Below, piece after piece: positions 11,131 to 24,349 of a DNA stretch of 64,000 nt. The DNA comes from Siniperca chuatsi. Its lineage: Eukaryota > Chordata > Actinopteri > Centrarchiformes > Sinipercidae. The DNA is taken from the NCBI RefSeq assembly GCF_020085105.1, contig NC_058055.1:12180322-12244321 (forward strand). The letters are read 5' to 3'. How positions within the stretch are numbered: the stretch's first letter is position 1; each line of letters starts with the position of its first letter. The notes below the pieces were generated by a model. That model worked only from the letters and a program-made list of their open reading frames with translations. It was not told the origin of the DNA and made no database searches. The translations under genes were made by a program, and so were the position numbers.

Positions 11131-13740
11131 TAGTTCTAAGCTAAAAAAAATACATTTATAGCCACTTATGATAAGGTTCATGTATCATCACATCCATATC
11201 TGTGTTTTCCCTCACAAACCACTGATCCTTCAGCACAGCTCCATGTGTTCGGTAACTAGCATACAGCTGTGGGTTGGTAAAGCTTCTTAATGTTACTGTT
11301 TGATAGGGGGGAAAGCATTGCCCCTGAAATAGTAAATTATTTATAAGATATTAAGTTGGAACAATTGCCATCACTCAAGTTCATCCCTGATGATAACACT
11401 GACCAGTGCCTGCTGTGCCGTTGGAGAAGCACATTTTCAGGGGCTTTTATGCAATTATACCCAAAGATCTCGTGCCTGATGACATAAAGAGAGCAGTCTG
11501 TTTATGGAGATGTAGTCAATATCTCCTTTTCTTTTTGGTATGAATAATTCATAGTTTAAGACACTATCCCCCCTCACTTAATACGTACACACACTTAAAC
11601 ACCCACACATCTCTAATACAAATGATGGTTTTAGCTGACAGTGTAACAGGATTTAAGGTCCCAGTGGGGTTTGGCCCAGCCGTGGATGGGCGCTGTGACT
11701 GTCGACGTGACACAGAGGGCCGACTGCCCCTCCTAATCTCCCCCTGAGGCAACATCACAGACTGCAGATCCGGCTGCACCTCTATGGACACACAAAGGCC
11801 TGATTATCATTCATATGCTCACCAGAAACACCAGTCCAATAGATAACAGATGACGCATAAGTACCAGCTGAATGGTGCAATATGTTTAGGCTGCAGGAGT
11901 CTATAGGGACTAATGAATCCTTAAGAGAGAGGGAGACTGACAAAGAGATGCAGTCAGTTGAGGTACCATGATGTGACAGATATAAGGCTCTACAGGTGAA
12001 CTTGAGTGAACCAGAGGAATCTAAATGCAAAATGTTTTTTGTTGTAAATATAAGAAATTAAAGAACTTGATGCTGCATGCTGAACAGTGACTGATGATAT
12101 CTAAAAAGTGGAGGCGTTTAAGTGATTATTTTGGGATGAGGAGATATTTAAGTGACCATTTGTAGATGATAATTAGTGCTGCTTAACTCTGCATGGCCTC
12201 GCAATTAAACAGATCAAATAGCAATTTTACTTTAACTGAAGTTACAAGAAGCATTTGGCATCCAGCGAATTAGACTTAAACTGACATTTTAACACAAAAT
12301 AAAAACATTTTCAGATGTTTGTTTTTAAATATTATTTTATGTATTGTGTTTGAAATGTGGTTTTTATATTAAAAAAATGAATGTTGTCAGAAAAGTTTTT
12401 ATCATGTTTCCCTTCTTCAGTGCTAAATCATCATACTTAACATGCAGCGGCACAAATACAAGCTTGTTATTATGTTGGTTGACATCTGGTTGATTCCTCA
12501 CTTCACCTTGACAAGCTATACATTGTTTGAAAGCACAAAGCTTCACGGTTCTAGCTCTATGGACTTTTTTAGGATCCCTATTTCACTACCTCAACAGTTA
12601 CTTATTTTGTAAGAGGAGTACATATAAAACAGAGTAAAACTCTTGGAGCCACTCTTTTTATTAATTATTGTGGCACCCAAGCATGATTTGTTGTGGCCGA
12701 GTTTAGCTGAAATGTTTATATTTTTCAGGAATTGCAGGGATAAAGACGCCCCACCAGGGCGATGGCTAAAATATAGCTTTGTACATTTTTATTAGCAGCA
12801 GAGAACTTTTTTTCAGCAAGTTTCTAGCTGCTAGGTGCTAAATCATAATGCAGGCAACAGTAGCTTCAGATCCCTCTGAAGAGGAGGTCACAAGTGCAAA
12901 AGACTGTTTTTAGATGCTATTTTTAGATGCTTTTGATTTTTGGTGTTTTTTAATGTGTTTCAGTATTTTAGTCAAGTCCAGGATTGGTGATGATTAAGAG
13001 CCCAGCAAAAAAGAAATACAAAAGGAGAGCAAACTAGAATGATGACATCAGCTAATGAAAGTAGTGAAAATAAGTGTGTAGGAGGTTGTCTAATCCGTGG
13101 TGGACAAAGCAAACTCATTATGGTTGACGGGGGTCACAAAATGCTTCATCATAGTATGAAGAACTTGTTTTTTTTCTTCTTTTTAAATCAGCCAAATTCA
13201 AAGCAACAATTTATGAGCCATGTGTTAATCATTGTCATAATTTTGATTTAATATAACTCTCTGTCCCTTCCTTCATAACGTTTTTGTCTGCGGTTATTAT
13301 CAAGTGCTTTCTGATGACTTCAACTGTGGCCACTTAGCTGCAAAGGAAACCCCATTAATAATAGAAAGCCAATAATACACCCTCTAATATCATCAGTGAC
13401 CAGAACACTATCACTATCATCTTGTTCACCTGTTTGATATTACAAGTCAATATCTTAAAATACTACAAGATAGAGGCACAAGATTTAATCACTAACACTA
13501 AGCCAGTGAGCTGCTCTTTGCGACCTCAGTTTTTTGTCTTTATATATTCACAAACAGGCTTCAGTATATTTAATGTGTATAAATGGAATGTTTCATTTGA
13601 TACACACTCAACACACACACTTCAATTTAAAAACTCTTCCACTGAAAAGCAAGAGGCCACGCTGCACACTGAAACATCTCTGTGTGTGTGAATATGACAA
13701 ATGACAGATCATACGTCATGCTGACACAAGTCTGAGCTGT
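11130..13740. other. Non-coding interval, nothing recognised
   Basis: No exon-like frame or recognised mobile element. Short frames of 60-90 codons are scattered on both strands at the rate expected for AT-rich DNA. Confidence 0.4.
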
Positions 13741-13859
13741 GGTTCATTGAGTGCTTCGTAAAAATCTCCTAGCAACCTCCATCATAGAGGTCCATCAGAG
13801 AGAATGACTCCACGGCTGCAGCACACCCCGACGTACGAGGGCCCGATGATCGATGCTTG

Positions 13860-14330
13860 CAGCTTCAATTCTTCTTTATGATTCCATTTTTCTGAATGAA
13901 TCACATTTTTGAGGGCCTAAAGGTGCTCGGAAAGTTGTGAAACTTTGCACACTCATCAGGACTGGTGACAAATTTTATGGGTTTCAGAAATAGGTGGGGA
14001 AAAATGGCTCTATAGCGCCCCCTTGAAATTTTCAAAAATTCAGCCCCTCCTTGTGATTTCACCCACATGTACGAAATTTGGGAGGCACATCTAAGATGCC
14101 AAGATGAACAAAAAAGTATCTTGGAGCCATACCCTAAACCCAACAGGAAGTACACATTTCTGCCATTTTTCTGCATTTACAGGCTCCGTACTTTAACGAA
14201 CTCCTCCTAGAGAATTAATCGGATTGACTTCAAATTTTCGCAGCGCAATCTAGAGACGTTCACGATGAAAAGTTGCTCAAAGCTTTCGTCGAACGGTGTG
14301 GCCCCAATGTGCAGCTTTGAATGAAATAAA
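13860..14330. repeat. Dispersed repeat, class unknown
   Basis: A segment with motifs TATAGCGCCCCCTTGAAA, CTCCTCCTAGAGAATTAAT and CATACCCTAAACCCAACAGG. I recognise these from a family repeated widely in fish genomes but cannot assign a class. A 91-codon minus-strand frame runs through it without a known domain. No terminal repeats or target duplications could be defined. The repeat may begin as early as 13740. Confidence 0.45.
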
Positions 14331-17300
14331 ACTCACAAGCAGCATGAACAACAGCATGAACAAATAGGCCTACATTTAGAAATCTGCACATTATACCACT
14401 TTTCCTAATTAGGAGAAATGACTAACAAGAAAACAATAAAAAGCATTGATGTGACTGAAATTCTTAAAAGTTTGGTTCATTAAGATATTTTTCCTTTTCT
14501 ATCTCATTTTACTTTATCTTTCTCATGATTTCTCCCATGATGGTAAATCTGGTTGCTAAATTTATGCCTCAGTCTGCCGTGTAGAGCCTCTCTGATGCGG
14601 TTGAGTCCAGGTCAAGTGCTGTTGCTAGGTGTGTCCTCACAGCTATGGCAGCTATGACAATCTCAGCACTGACAGCTTCAGTGAGGCTGTCAGATCTGAA
14701 AACTACGACAAACCAAGTTTGAACTACTAAACAATGGAGGCCACCAAAAAATATATGATACCTGTCCCCAATATTCTGCTGGTAGTTGGCTAAACTGAGC
14801 AGCAAATTTCAGAAATATTCTTGTTCAATCCTACAGGTTAACTCTAACTGGGTTTGTTTTTTGTTTTTGTTTTTTTGGCCTGACTGACTGTCAGAGCCTG
14901 CCAGAATGTTGAATTTCTAGCATTTCATATAAACAATATAAACACCAGTATAGTATAAATAATAATATCATTATTTAAAGAGCACTTTTCAAAAACCAAG
15001 TTACAAAATGCTTGGGGTTCATCATTTTGTGTCTTCCCTCTGGGCACTGTCTTACTAATACTGTTACTGCTAAAAAACATAAGACTAAGACAGTAATATG
15101 CTTGACTTTTATGCCAACAATAATTTTACATGGGCACGTGTTAATGCATTTTCAAATAGTGAATGGATTTTGATGCAGCAAATATTTTTGGACATTTAGG
15201 ATAGGATTTTCTTCCATTTTGGCATTTTTTTCTACAAAAAGACACTTTACTTTGACACCTATTTACCTCCAACCTCTCAGATTTATGGTTGTACATTTTA
15301 ATATAACTGACTCTAGAAATCATTGGTCTGGTAATATTAGCATTCTCTATTTAGCGTTTGTGATTCATTTTACATACTCACATTGTAGATGTAAATGAGT
15401 TAATTGGAAGTTGCTCTGTTTAAGGCAAACAGAGCAGTTTAAAACAATTTTACATTCATAGCTCAGCAGAAAGACGCATGCTGTGAGCTTCGCCTGACAA
15501 GAATAAATGGGAAATAGATGCAAACCTGACAGTCTGGCCTCTTTAATGAGTCCATTTACATCTAAATGTGATGATATTGTGGGAACTAAAATGGTAAAGT
15601 ATGTCTTCCATGAACTTCAGAGTAAGACATAGTACAAATTAATAATACTGGCTGACCAATGTCCTTCATGCTAATACACAAAGTATTTGTTTGATGAATT
15701 TTCCAACTGTCTTCTGACATGCAAGTTTCATCAATCCTCACAATTCCCTCATGAATGAATAATAATTAGAAATTGGGTTTTGCTCAAAAATATTATTAGA
15801 GAAGCTCCACAAAGCCATTAGAGGTCTAAATATCTTTGGATGATTTCAAATTCCCTTTTGATGTAAATCCATTGGTTCTGCTATAGATATGTCTCAAACT
15901 TCCCCTTTGACCCTATTCATATAAAAGCCTTGAAATGGTCTTCAAAAGGGTTTGTTACCCTGCGGAGGTCAGTAGGCTATTACGTATGGCTGACTCACAT
16001 TTTTCCAAATCAGCAGACTTTTGGCCTAGAAATAACAGGTCAAACCAATGAATTTAATGAACTCTCCCAGACACAATGAATGCCTCTTGCCATTTGAACC
16101 CCAATAAAGGGATATGGGCAGGTCAGCAAGCCCTTTCAAGGGGTTTGTACACAAATGTGACAGAATGCAGTTGCTTCAGTGTCTGCACTGACAAGTTGTT
16201 CAAAGTGCTGGGGATGTCAGTGATAGTGCCTTCATCCACACTGCCCCCTTTGTTCCCTATTTTGTGTCTGTTGCTCTTTCATGAACAGTCCCACAAGTAC
16301 AAAAGCAAAAGAATGCAAAGCGTCTTTTGCGATGTTCTGTTTGCCTCATTTCTCTCCGCCGAATGTTGTGCTGTAGGCCAACAAGTAGGAGACTTTATTG
16401 TAGAGAAAACAAAGCAGAATTACGGCGGAGAACAACTTCTGATGGTGACTCGCTACTCCTCCCTCCTTTTCACAGCTTTACTTTTCTGATCCTCCCCTCT
16501 TTCAATCCCCTCATTCACTTTCCCCTTCGTTCATTGTCACTTTTTTCTCTCTGAGTTTTAATTTTTCGATGCTCTAATGTCTCCAGTAGGTTTTCCTAGA
16601 CAGCTAATTCCAAAACGAAAGGATAGTTTTAAAGGAAGTTTTATCTTGAACTTTTACAAAAGTATCTGCATCAAGTATGTTTCCTCGATGCAGCTGTCAA
16701 GATGTTTTGTGCTTGGTTGAGAAAAAACATCTTAAAGCATATGGTATTTGTGTATTCACTTAATTGAATCAATTGAAGGCCCATGGGAAACCACCAAGGG
16801 GGGTAAGGGTTAGGGAGGAGGCAGGTCAGAGAGTTAGAGCAGGAGGGAGGGGGGATACAAACTCCAAAAACAACTCATGTAAAAATTACTTACAAATTTT
16901 CATCTCAGCAGTTCATTATTACCTCATTCTCAGTGTGTTAGTCTAAACAACAGGATGAGGATGAGCTTCAGGAAAAAGTCTTAAAGGAAGCAGACTCTAA
17001 AACCCCTGTGATTCCTTAAAGTTTATGGTTTTCTCATTAATGACCTCCTGCAGTTTGGCCTATTTCCTCTCCATTCATGTCACATTAGCTTCCTTTCAGA
17101 AGTCACTATTGTTTTGGGATTGTTTTGATTTTCTTAGGGACACAATTGTTTGAATGTCAACAGAAACGTCTTAACATTTTGCCTTTTAAAACTAAACTGA
17201 TGTTGTGTCACTCTGACCACTTTTCAGCCACATGACGTAGAGAAATATGAGAATACATTTTGATGACAAAAACTAAAAGAATCATTTCTGAAGTTTTTAT

Positions 17301-18070
17301 TTTTTGTTGAGGTAGGCTACATTTTCCAAATATTAAACTGTACCCACTGTTTGAAGGACAGAGTTGAGTCTGTTTCCTGGGTGAAAGCAACACTTTCAGG
17401 GCAATGAATGAGAAATTTAGGGACATTTGCATAAGTAAGAACAGACCCTCTGTATGATTTTCATAACCCAATATCCCCTTTTCTTCTCAAATTTCTATTG
17501 CAGGCATTGTGATTTGGAGTCAGCTTTTGTTTGATTTTGTTCCCCCCACTTTGTGGTTGTTGCATTTTACTTCTCTCCCCCCTCGTCCTAATGACCTATG
17601 TGACGGCTTTTTACTCCATCTCACACGCTGCTTTTGACTAAACTGGGAATATATGGCTCAGTCTCAACTTTCTCTCAAGAGTTATGACGTAAGCAGTGTG
17701 AAAAAGAGGTTTAGGCTAATTCAATGTCTATATATGACCATATATGTGAGTCGGTGTGATGACGGGTCACTGCCCATCTCACAGGGTCCCTCAGTTTTCT
17801 GCAGATGCTCTCTATTCAGGAGGCGACACGCGGCGGGACGCTGCTGGGAGGTAGTTACTATTTCTTCATTACCATAGAAACTAACACACTGGCTTTCAGC
17901 TGGTCTAGGCCAGGGGTCCACTGACACCAACTTTCACACTACTCTAAGTCCTGACAAAACCCCAAATGGATCTCACCACTTTGAATAATACCCATTTGTG
18001 TGCTATGACACCAAAAAATGAAGAGGCCTCCTTTTTGGGACACTTTTTATAATGAACACAAAATGGGAAA
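14330..18070. other. Non-coding interval with possible regulatory DNA
   Basis: No recognised gene. The longest frame (137 codons, plus strand, 16076-16489) has no signal peptide, domain or splice support and is judged chance. The 15880-16200 part is complex, unrepetitive DNA that could be regulatory. Other parts are plain AT-rich sequence. Confidence 0.4.
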
Positions 18071-18101
18071 ACACCGGTGCATCCAGCCAGCTGATTGGGC
18101 A

Positions 18102-19335
18102 CTGATGAGGAGTTAAGCAGTCAAGTAAAAACTACAACAGTTTACATGTTATGATGTGAAATGTAAGCAACAGGTTATCAGTATCTAGATTCATGTTTAT
18201 CTTGTCCAAGAGCAGTGTAGGTTGTAGTCAATTTGGGCTGTTTCCCTCGCGGTTTGGACTATCTGTTCTCAATGCAAAGTGTTTATGCAATGCCATAAAT
18301 TATACTTTTATTTATTTTTTTTTTACAATTTTGTCCAACCTTAAAGAAATAGTTTTCAGACATTTTCGGAATAAAATACGCTTATTTGCTTTCTTGTCAA
18401 GAATTAAATGAAAAGATTGATATCACTCTCATATCTGTACAGTAAATATGTGGCTATGGCCAGTAGCCGGTTAGCTTAGCATAAAGAATGGAAACAGGGA
18501 CAAACAGCTAGCCTGGCTCTGTCCAAAGGTAATAAAATCCGCTTACCAGCACCTCTAAAGCTCACTAATTAACAGACTATATCTTGTTTGTTTAGTCTGT
18601 GCAAAAACTGAAATGTAAAAACAACATGTTGTGGTTTTACAGGGGGTTATGCTAGACTGCTACTTACCACTTACTTGGCAGAGCCACGCTAGCTGTTTCC
18701 CCCTGTTTCCAGTCTTTGTGCTAAGCTAAGCCAACCGGCTGCTGGCTGTAGCTTCTTATTTACCTTACAGACAATATCTAGATTACTGTTTATCTTGTCA
18801 ATGGGGGAAAAGTGTAGTTGTAATCAGTTTAATTTCTTTTTCTGCCAGTATGAGTCCTTGTTTACATCCTTGCGCTCTATTTGTGCAAAGTGTTTCTGCA
18901 GCTGCACAACTGTGTGAGTTTAATGCTAGAAAATATAATTTTCTGTCTATCCTTAATGCATTTGTATGAGTTATAATTGGGCATTGTGGAAGTTACAAGT
19001 CCACTGAAAAAACTCACACTCTGACACTGATGAGGAGTGAAGCAGTCAAGTAAAAACTATAGAAGTTTACATTTTATGACGCAAACTACCAACAACAGGT
19101 TAGCAATATCTAAATCAATGTTTATCTTGTAAACAGTAGGTTTTAGTCAGTTTAATATCGTTCTTTGTTTACATCCTATTTGCTCTCCACTTGTGAAAAT
19201 GTTTTCTGCAGCTGCACAACTATGTGGTTTTAAGGCCAGAAATGTAATAATTTTTTGACCATCCTTAATATATGATGTATATATTACATGGTATGGGTAA
19301 TAATTGGGTATTGTGGAAGGTACAAGGTCAGAGTT
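18102..19335. repeat. Three diverged direct repeats of about 0.25-0.3 kb
   Basis: Copies begin near 18102, 18773 and 19027. Copies one and three share CTGATGAGGAG, AGCAGTCAAGTAAAAACTA and GTTTATCTTGT in order. Copies two and three share TTGTTTACATCC, CTGCAGCTGCACAACT, CATCCTTAAT and ATAATTGGG in order. Copy two lacks the 5' part. A TTAA-flanked MITE (18345-18775) sits between copies one and two. Divergence suggests an old tandem duplication. Confidence 0.7.
18345..18775. mobile_element. TTAA-flanked MITE, truncated copy
   Basis: Starts after TTAA (18341-18344) with AGAAATAGTT and carries the internal palindromic-looking blocks TTAGCTTAGCATAAAG and GTGCTAAGCTAAGCC typical of this teleost family. 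It matches the copy at 44765-45227 across most of its length. The right terminal repeat is missing, the sequence switching to the neighbouring tandem repeat. TTAA target preference suggests the piggyBac superfamily. Confidence 0.7.
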
Positions 19336-19559
19336 CACAATTGATCCTCTCACCCCTGGCAGGTGCAGCTCACAGGAGTGAGGAGGCGGCCCCTCATCTC
19401 TCCCACCTCTTCACGCTGCTCAGCTAGAGAAAGGGAGGAGTGTAAATGAGTGCACTCCAGAAAGCCATCACCTGCTCCCTCCACCCTAAAATCCCCACTA
19501 ACTCTGCCAGACAGAGATATTCTACAACCCCAGCTCAAATTTCTCCAACTCTGATTAAT

Positions 19560-19622
<63 letters not shown>

Positions 19623-22158
19623 GGACACAGAGAGGAGGGAGGAAGATAGGAGTTAAGAATTTAAACTATTAGCATCCATGCCGTTTTTTTGAGTGTATTG
19701 TTGTTTTGAGTATGAACGCATTCATTGGCAGCAAAATGTACATTTGTCATGCTTATAGAGGGAACTGAATTGGACTGGAAGGGGCATTGAGTTTGTGTGC
19801 ACAGAGAACCCACGGGTAAGGTTGTGTATTGATGGGTGCCCCTCCCAGCTTCTCCCAGATTCCCCCTCTATTGTGACTTTGAGTGAATGTATCCTCTTGC
19901 TAAGGGCACTGGAATGTGTCTTCTCAACTTGTGTGATGGATGGGGCCTTGTTTTGCACTCCTCCGCCCCTCCCTCTGAATCCCTCTTTCTCTCCCTCAGC
20001 CTTTGACTCTTTCATCACATCCTTTTATTTGGCACCAATAAAAGTCAGTGATTCTTCATCAGCCGTTGTGCAGATCTGAGGGCCGCTGTTATTTTTCATC
20101 AGGAGTGTGTCACACATCACCATTCAGCCCCTCCGTCACACAAATTCAGACACTGGCACAGAGGCAGAAGCAGGTGGAGATACACCATCAATGAATTAGT
20201 CAAATGAGACACTGGGCATATCCTTTAAATTTAATTTAAATACTTGGTTAATGTTGTTTAGTGGGTCTCTATTGCCATTTATGCACAAGGGTGATATACT
20301 GTTTTAGCCTGAACAAGTTATAATAGTAGTAGTGAAAAAAATACTAATTCTACTAATAATAATAATAATTGAAAGAATGAAAAATAAATACAACTTCATA
20401 TATAAAAAGAAAGATAACAGAAAAAAGAATTAGAAGGTTATCATTAAAGGCACAAAATCCACAATAAAATCAAATCATAATACATGCTTTTTGTTGTATT
20501 ACAACATTTCTAACCTTTCTGTAATCACTGGAGTAGTAAAGTAAAATATAAAACATCCTAAATCCAATTAATGCAAACTACATGTAGTGAACATGCAGAT
20601 CACATCACTTCCTGGCCCACAGTGAAATCTCACTCATTTGTACAAATAAACAAACATAACATAGGGCTGACTGACAATATGCCTGGAATCATTATCACAA
20701 TATTAATAAGGATATTTTTCTGTTATTTATATATATATATCACATAATGTCAAATGTCCTTAAAATCACATATAAAATAATCAAGCTGTAAAGCAATGAA
20801 TTGTATTCCACTAATATGTATTACAAGATACCAAACTCTATGTGTAAAACTAAAAATACTGTGCCAGGGATCTTTGATGCATGTCGTTCCCCATCTCTCT
20901 CTCCCCTCATTACCTGTCTATTGTCGACTCTCAAATAAAGGCATAAATATAATTATTTTTACTACAGCTTCCTGGGAAACATTGACTCGGCCCTTCTCTC
21001 ATGTTGCTCCTGTACTTTCCACAGGGCTAAATGCACTGGTTTAATGCCCTGATGACTACAGGATTTTCTTGTTTTTACCATTTGTTTCTCTGAGAGCAGA
21101 AAATAAAGTGAAACCATTCAAGAACTGTCTAACAAGTTTTTGTTCAGTTCCATCAGTAAAGCTCAGGTTGTCATTACATTAAAAACTCTGCAGTGTAACC
21201 CCAACTTTGCCTCTCGTGACAGAGCCTTTATTGGGGTATATTATCAGTGTGCACATCTTTTATAAACCTCTCTTCAGGTCATCTGAATGGATCACATGAC
21301 CCGAACTGCATCAGAATAATTACCTGAAGAAAATACCAGCAAACAAAGCTACTTTACAGTTCTTGAAGGATTTCTTTTTACCTTCTGCTTAACATTGCAC
21401 ATCCTGAAAAACACCTGATGGCATCACAGTATTTAAATATTTTGCATGTAGCTTTATGCATTACAGCACTTCCTGTTTTATCATGGCATATTTATTCACT
21501 GCTATTCACCATTATACCATTATAGTCTATTTTGTATCCCTCACTCCCATTATTTTCCTCTTTTTCTCCTCTTTGCAACCCAAGATATCTCACACTCAGA
21601 CATCACTTCCCATTGGTAGCCTTGTGAAAAGCAAGAGTTTTTCTATTTAAAAAGTATTATTCAACAGAGTGTTACATAAGAAGCTCCAAACAGGAGTCAG
21701 GCCTTGCAAAAATGAATCATCGGCTCAGTCATCATGTCAAACAACGATCCTCTGGCACTCACAGCACTTGATGACATTTTACACAATCTAAAAAGACTCA
21801 CCTAAATACAGGCACAAGTATCACTTAGATGAATATTAACACATTTTACTTTCAGCTTTATGTATGGACACAGAAATACAATAATACAATACTAACAGCA
21901 GTAATTGTAAGCAACCCATTGCAGTTATTGTTTTAGATTATTATTATGGTACGTTGATCGTGATTACACATTTAACAACTTCAAAAACATGTCTGAGGGG
22001 GGGGAAATAATCGAGATGGAAACATATTAGAGATCACAGACAAATAAAACTTGAAATAATGTATCGTAAGATATGATGATTTTGGAATCACTTATTAATA
22101 GTTTAAATAACATATTGGCATTATTGGATTTATCATTTACCTAATTAATTAAGTTTCT
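19336..22158. other. Non-coding interval with GA microsatellite and a possible regulatory patch
   Basis: No coding exon recognised. Frames near 19350-19650 are translations of the GA microsatellite. The 20010-20120 patch (GGCACCAATAAAAGTCA, GGCCGCTGTTATTTTTCATC) is complex and could be a short conserved element. The rest is AT-rich. Confidence 0.35.
19569..19620. repeat. (AG)n microsatellite
   Basis: Uninterrupted AG dinucleotides for about 52 bp. Confidence 0.95.
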
Positions 22159-22160
22159 TA

Positions 22161-23097
22161 CAGTTTTTTACAATCGCTATGACAGTTTGACAATTTTCCT
22201 AAACTCTTAACGCACCAACACACCTAAAACACACAATTGGCAAAATGGTAAATTTCATGCTCAAAATCACACATTGTAAACTAAACCCCAAAAGTAATTT
22301 TCAAAATACAATAATAAACTAACACAATACACTATGTCTAACAAAACACTGCAAAAATTGTTTTAAAATCAAATAATTATTCAATACACTAACACATGTT
22401 CTCTTCCAACAGGAACATTTAGTCAATCATAACACAATGACAAAAAAAACACTAATTACAGAAACTGCATTATTTTATGTGTCAGGTCTGCCCTTATACA
22501 ATAGACAGTATATTGTATTGATCATAGATTGTGTTTTGCATTGTAGTTTCTTTTGAAGCCTCTCTACATTTTTGTTTTGTTGGGTTTAGTAAATGCATGT
22601 ATATTGTTCCTTTTCCACACAAGATCAGCCCAAAGAGTCCTCTTTTAGAACATATGATCATGCGATTGAAAAAATCTCAACACCTGAGTGTGGTTCCTAG
22701 ATGGGAATCAGCTGTGATTTATATATTTGCATAATTGATGGAATAAAATACAGGGAATATATTTGTGTTTCAATTCACAATATGAACAGCTGTTCGCTTT
22801 GACTTTAGCCTATATAAGTTATGTTTAGAACATGATGTTATCTGTTCTCACATACAGTGTGAAAGCATTTGTACATTTGACTGTAAAATTACATTGTTTT
22901 GGTCTTGGTTGAGCTTGTGTGTAAAAGAAGTTCAAGCATTTTAAATTGGCGTTAACTGTATGCATTTTGTATCATAGCAACAAGAGATGTGTTAATTGTA
23001 TAGCCTACAAAGACGGATGTTGTGCTAACCGTGTTAAGAGTTTAGGAAACTTGTTAAATGTATTGAAAAAACTGTCATAGCGATTGTAAAAAAACTG
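22161..23097. mobile_element. TA-flanked non-autonomous DNA transposon, 937 bp
   Basis: Both ends start CAGTTTTTT and continue into an inverted ACAATCGCTATGACAGTTT, about 28-30 bp of near-perfect terminal inverted repeat with a one-base length difference in the T run. Subterminal TAAACTCTTAAC is also inverted at the other end. TA dinucleotides at 22159-22160 and 23098-23099 are the expected target duplication of the Tc1/mariner superfamily. No transposase frame is visible inside. The first bases match the ends of the transposon at 23951-26386, so the two are probably related families. Confidence 0.85.
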
Positions 23098-24349
23098 TAA
23101 TTACAGTATTTTTTTTTTTTACAGATTTTGAAATGTAATTATACAATAAACTAACATGACCGATTATAGACAGATTTCTTGTGTCTCCGTGTTTAAAATG
23201 ATATAATCATCTGCCCCTGAAGACAGCGTTTGACTGCTCTGATTTCTGTAAATGTCTTGAACCGGTGCATCCAGCCAGCTGATTGGCTCTGAGAGGTAGG
23301 TCACTCAATAAAATGCTGCCATCTACTTTCATCTCAATAGGCTGGTGAGACAAGCCAGCACCACTCCAGTAGATGCAAAGAAAAGTATTACTACACTGAT
23401 TTAGCAGTTTATTAATTATACTGAATCAACTTTGTATTATTGAAATCTTTCTAATGTTCTGCCCACCATCATTTACATACATTAGGGGGGCAGAATATTA
23501 TAAACACATCTCATGCAGTTCGATACAATATAATGAAGACATCAAGTGAAGTCCAGCTGAGCAAAAGAGTCCTGCTAAGCAAAAGGACTCAGTCTCAATC
23601 TGTCATTTGAAACTGAACGAAACAAAAGTGAATGTGACTGGATGATTGGTAATGATGATCAGAGCAGAAAGTATGGTCTGTCCTGACTCTACAAGATGTC
23701 TCATGACACACAATTCAATAATAAAGTCTTTGGTGAAATCAGTACATCATTTGAAGTATCAAATTATTTTAAACAAATCTTTATAAAAGCCACAGTCATG
23801 CCGTTGTTGCTGATGAAATTGCAGCCTTACGTGTCAATAACACATCTACCTGCTTCTGTGACAAGTTTGAAAACAGTGTTTGTAGGGATGAAATAGAGCA
23901 GCCACATGTTCAGGTGAAGTAAAATTGGGCCTTGTGACAGAGCTTGCTTACAGTTTTTTCTAATTGCTTGAGCACATTTTTTGTTACTATTGCCTATTTT
24001 TGCAAAACTCTACACATAAATAAGAAAACCCTTCGCCAAATCAGCAAAACATTTTAGCTCTTTTGCAAAAGCTAATAAACCTTGCTTAACTCTTCAAACC
24101 TTCGTAAAAATGGTATTTTCGTATCAAACAGTTAACACAAGCCATTACATTAATAAGCACACAATGCGCCAACTACACACTGATGGTATGAATAAAAAAC
24201 ACATCTGGCTTTTGCTTTCTCTGTGCACAAGCTATGTCAGTTTGAGGTCATACTTTTGTCATAGTTCTGTAAACATACAGGGATCCAAACTTCAAGTACT
24301 GGTTTTTATTTACACATATCAAAACAAAACAACAAGTGTTTTTTTCCAA

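Noticed and set aside
16076..16489. 137-codon plus-strand frame
   Set aside because: No domain, signal peptide or splice context recognised; hydrophobic runs are what AT/TC-rich DNA gives by chance.
19350..19650. Frames rich in Ser-Leu or Arg-Glu
   Set aside because: They are translations of the GA microsatellite.
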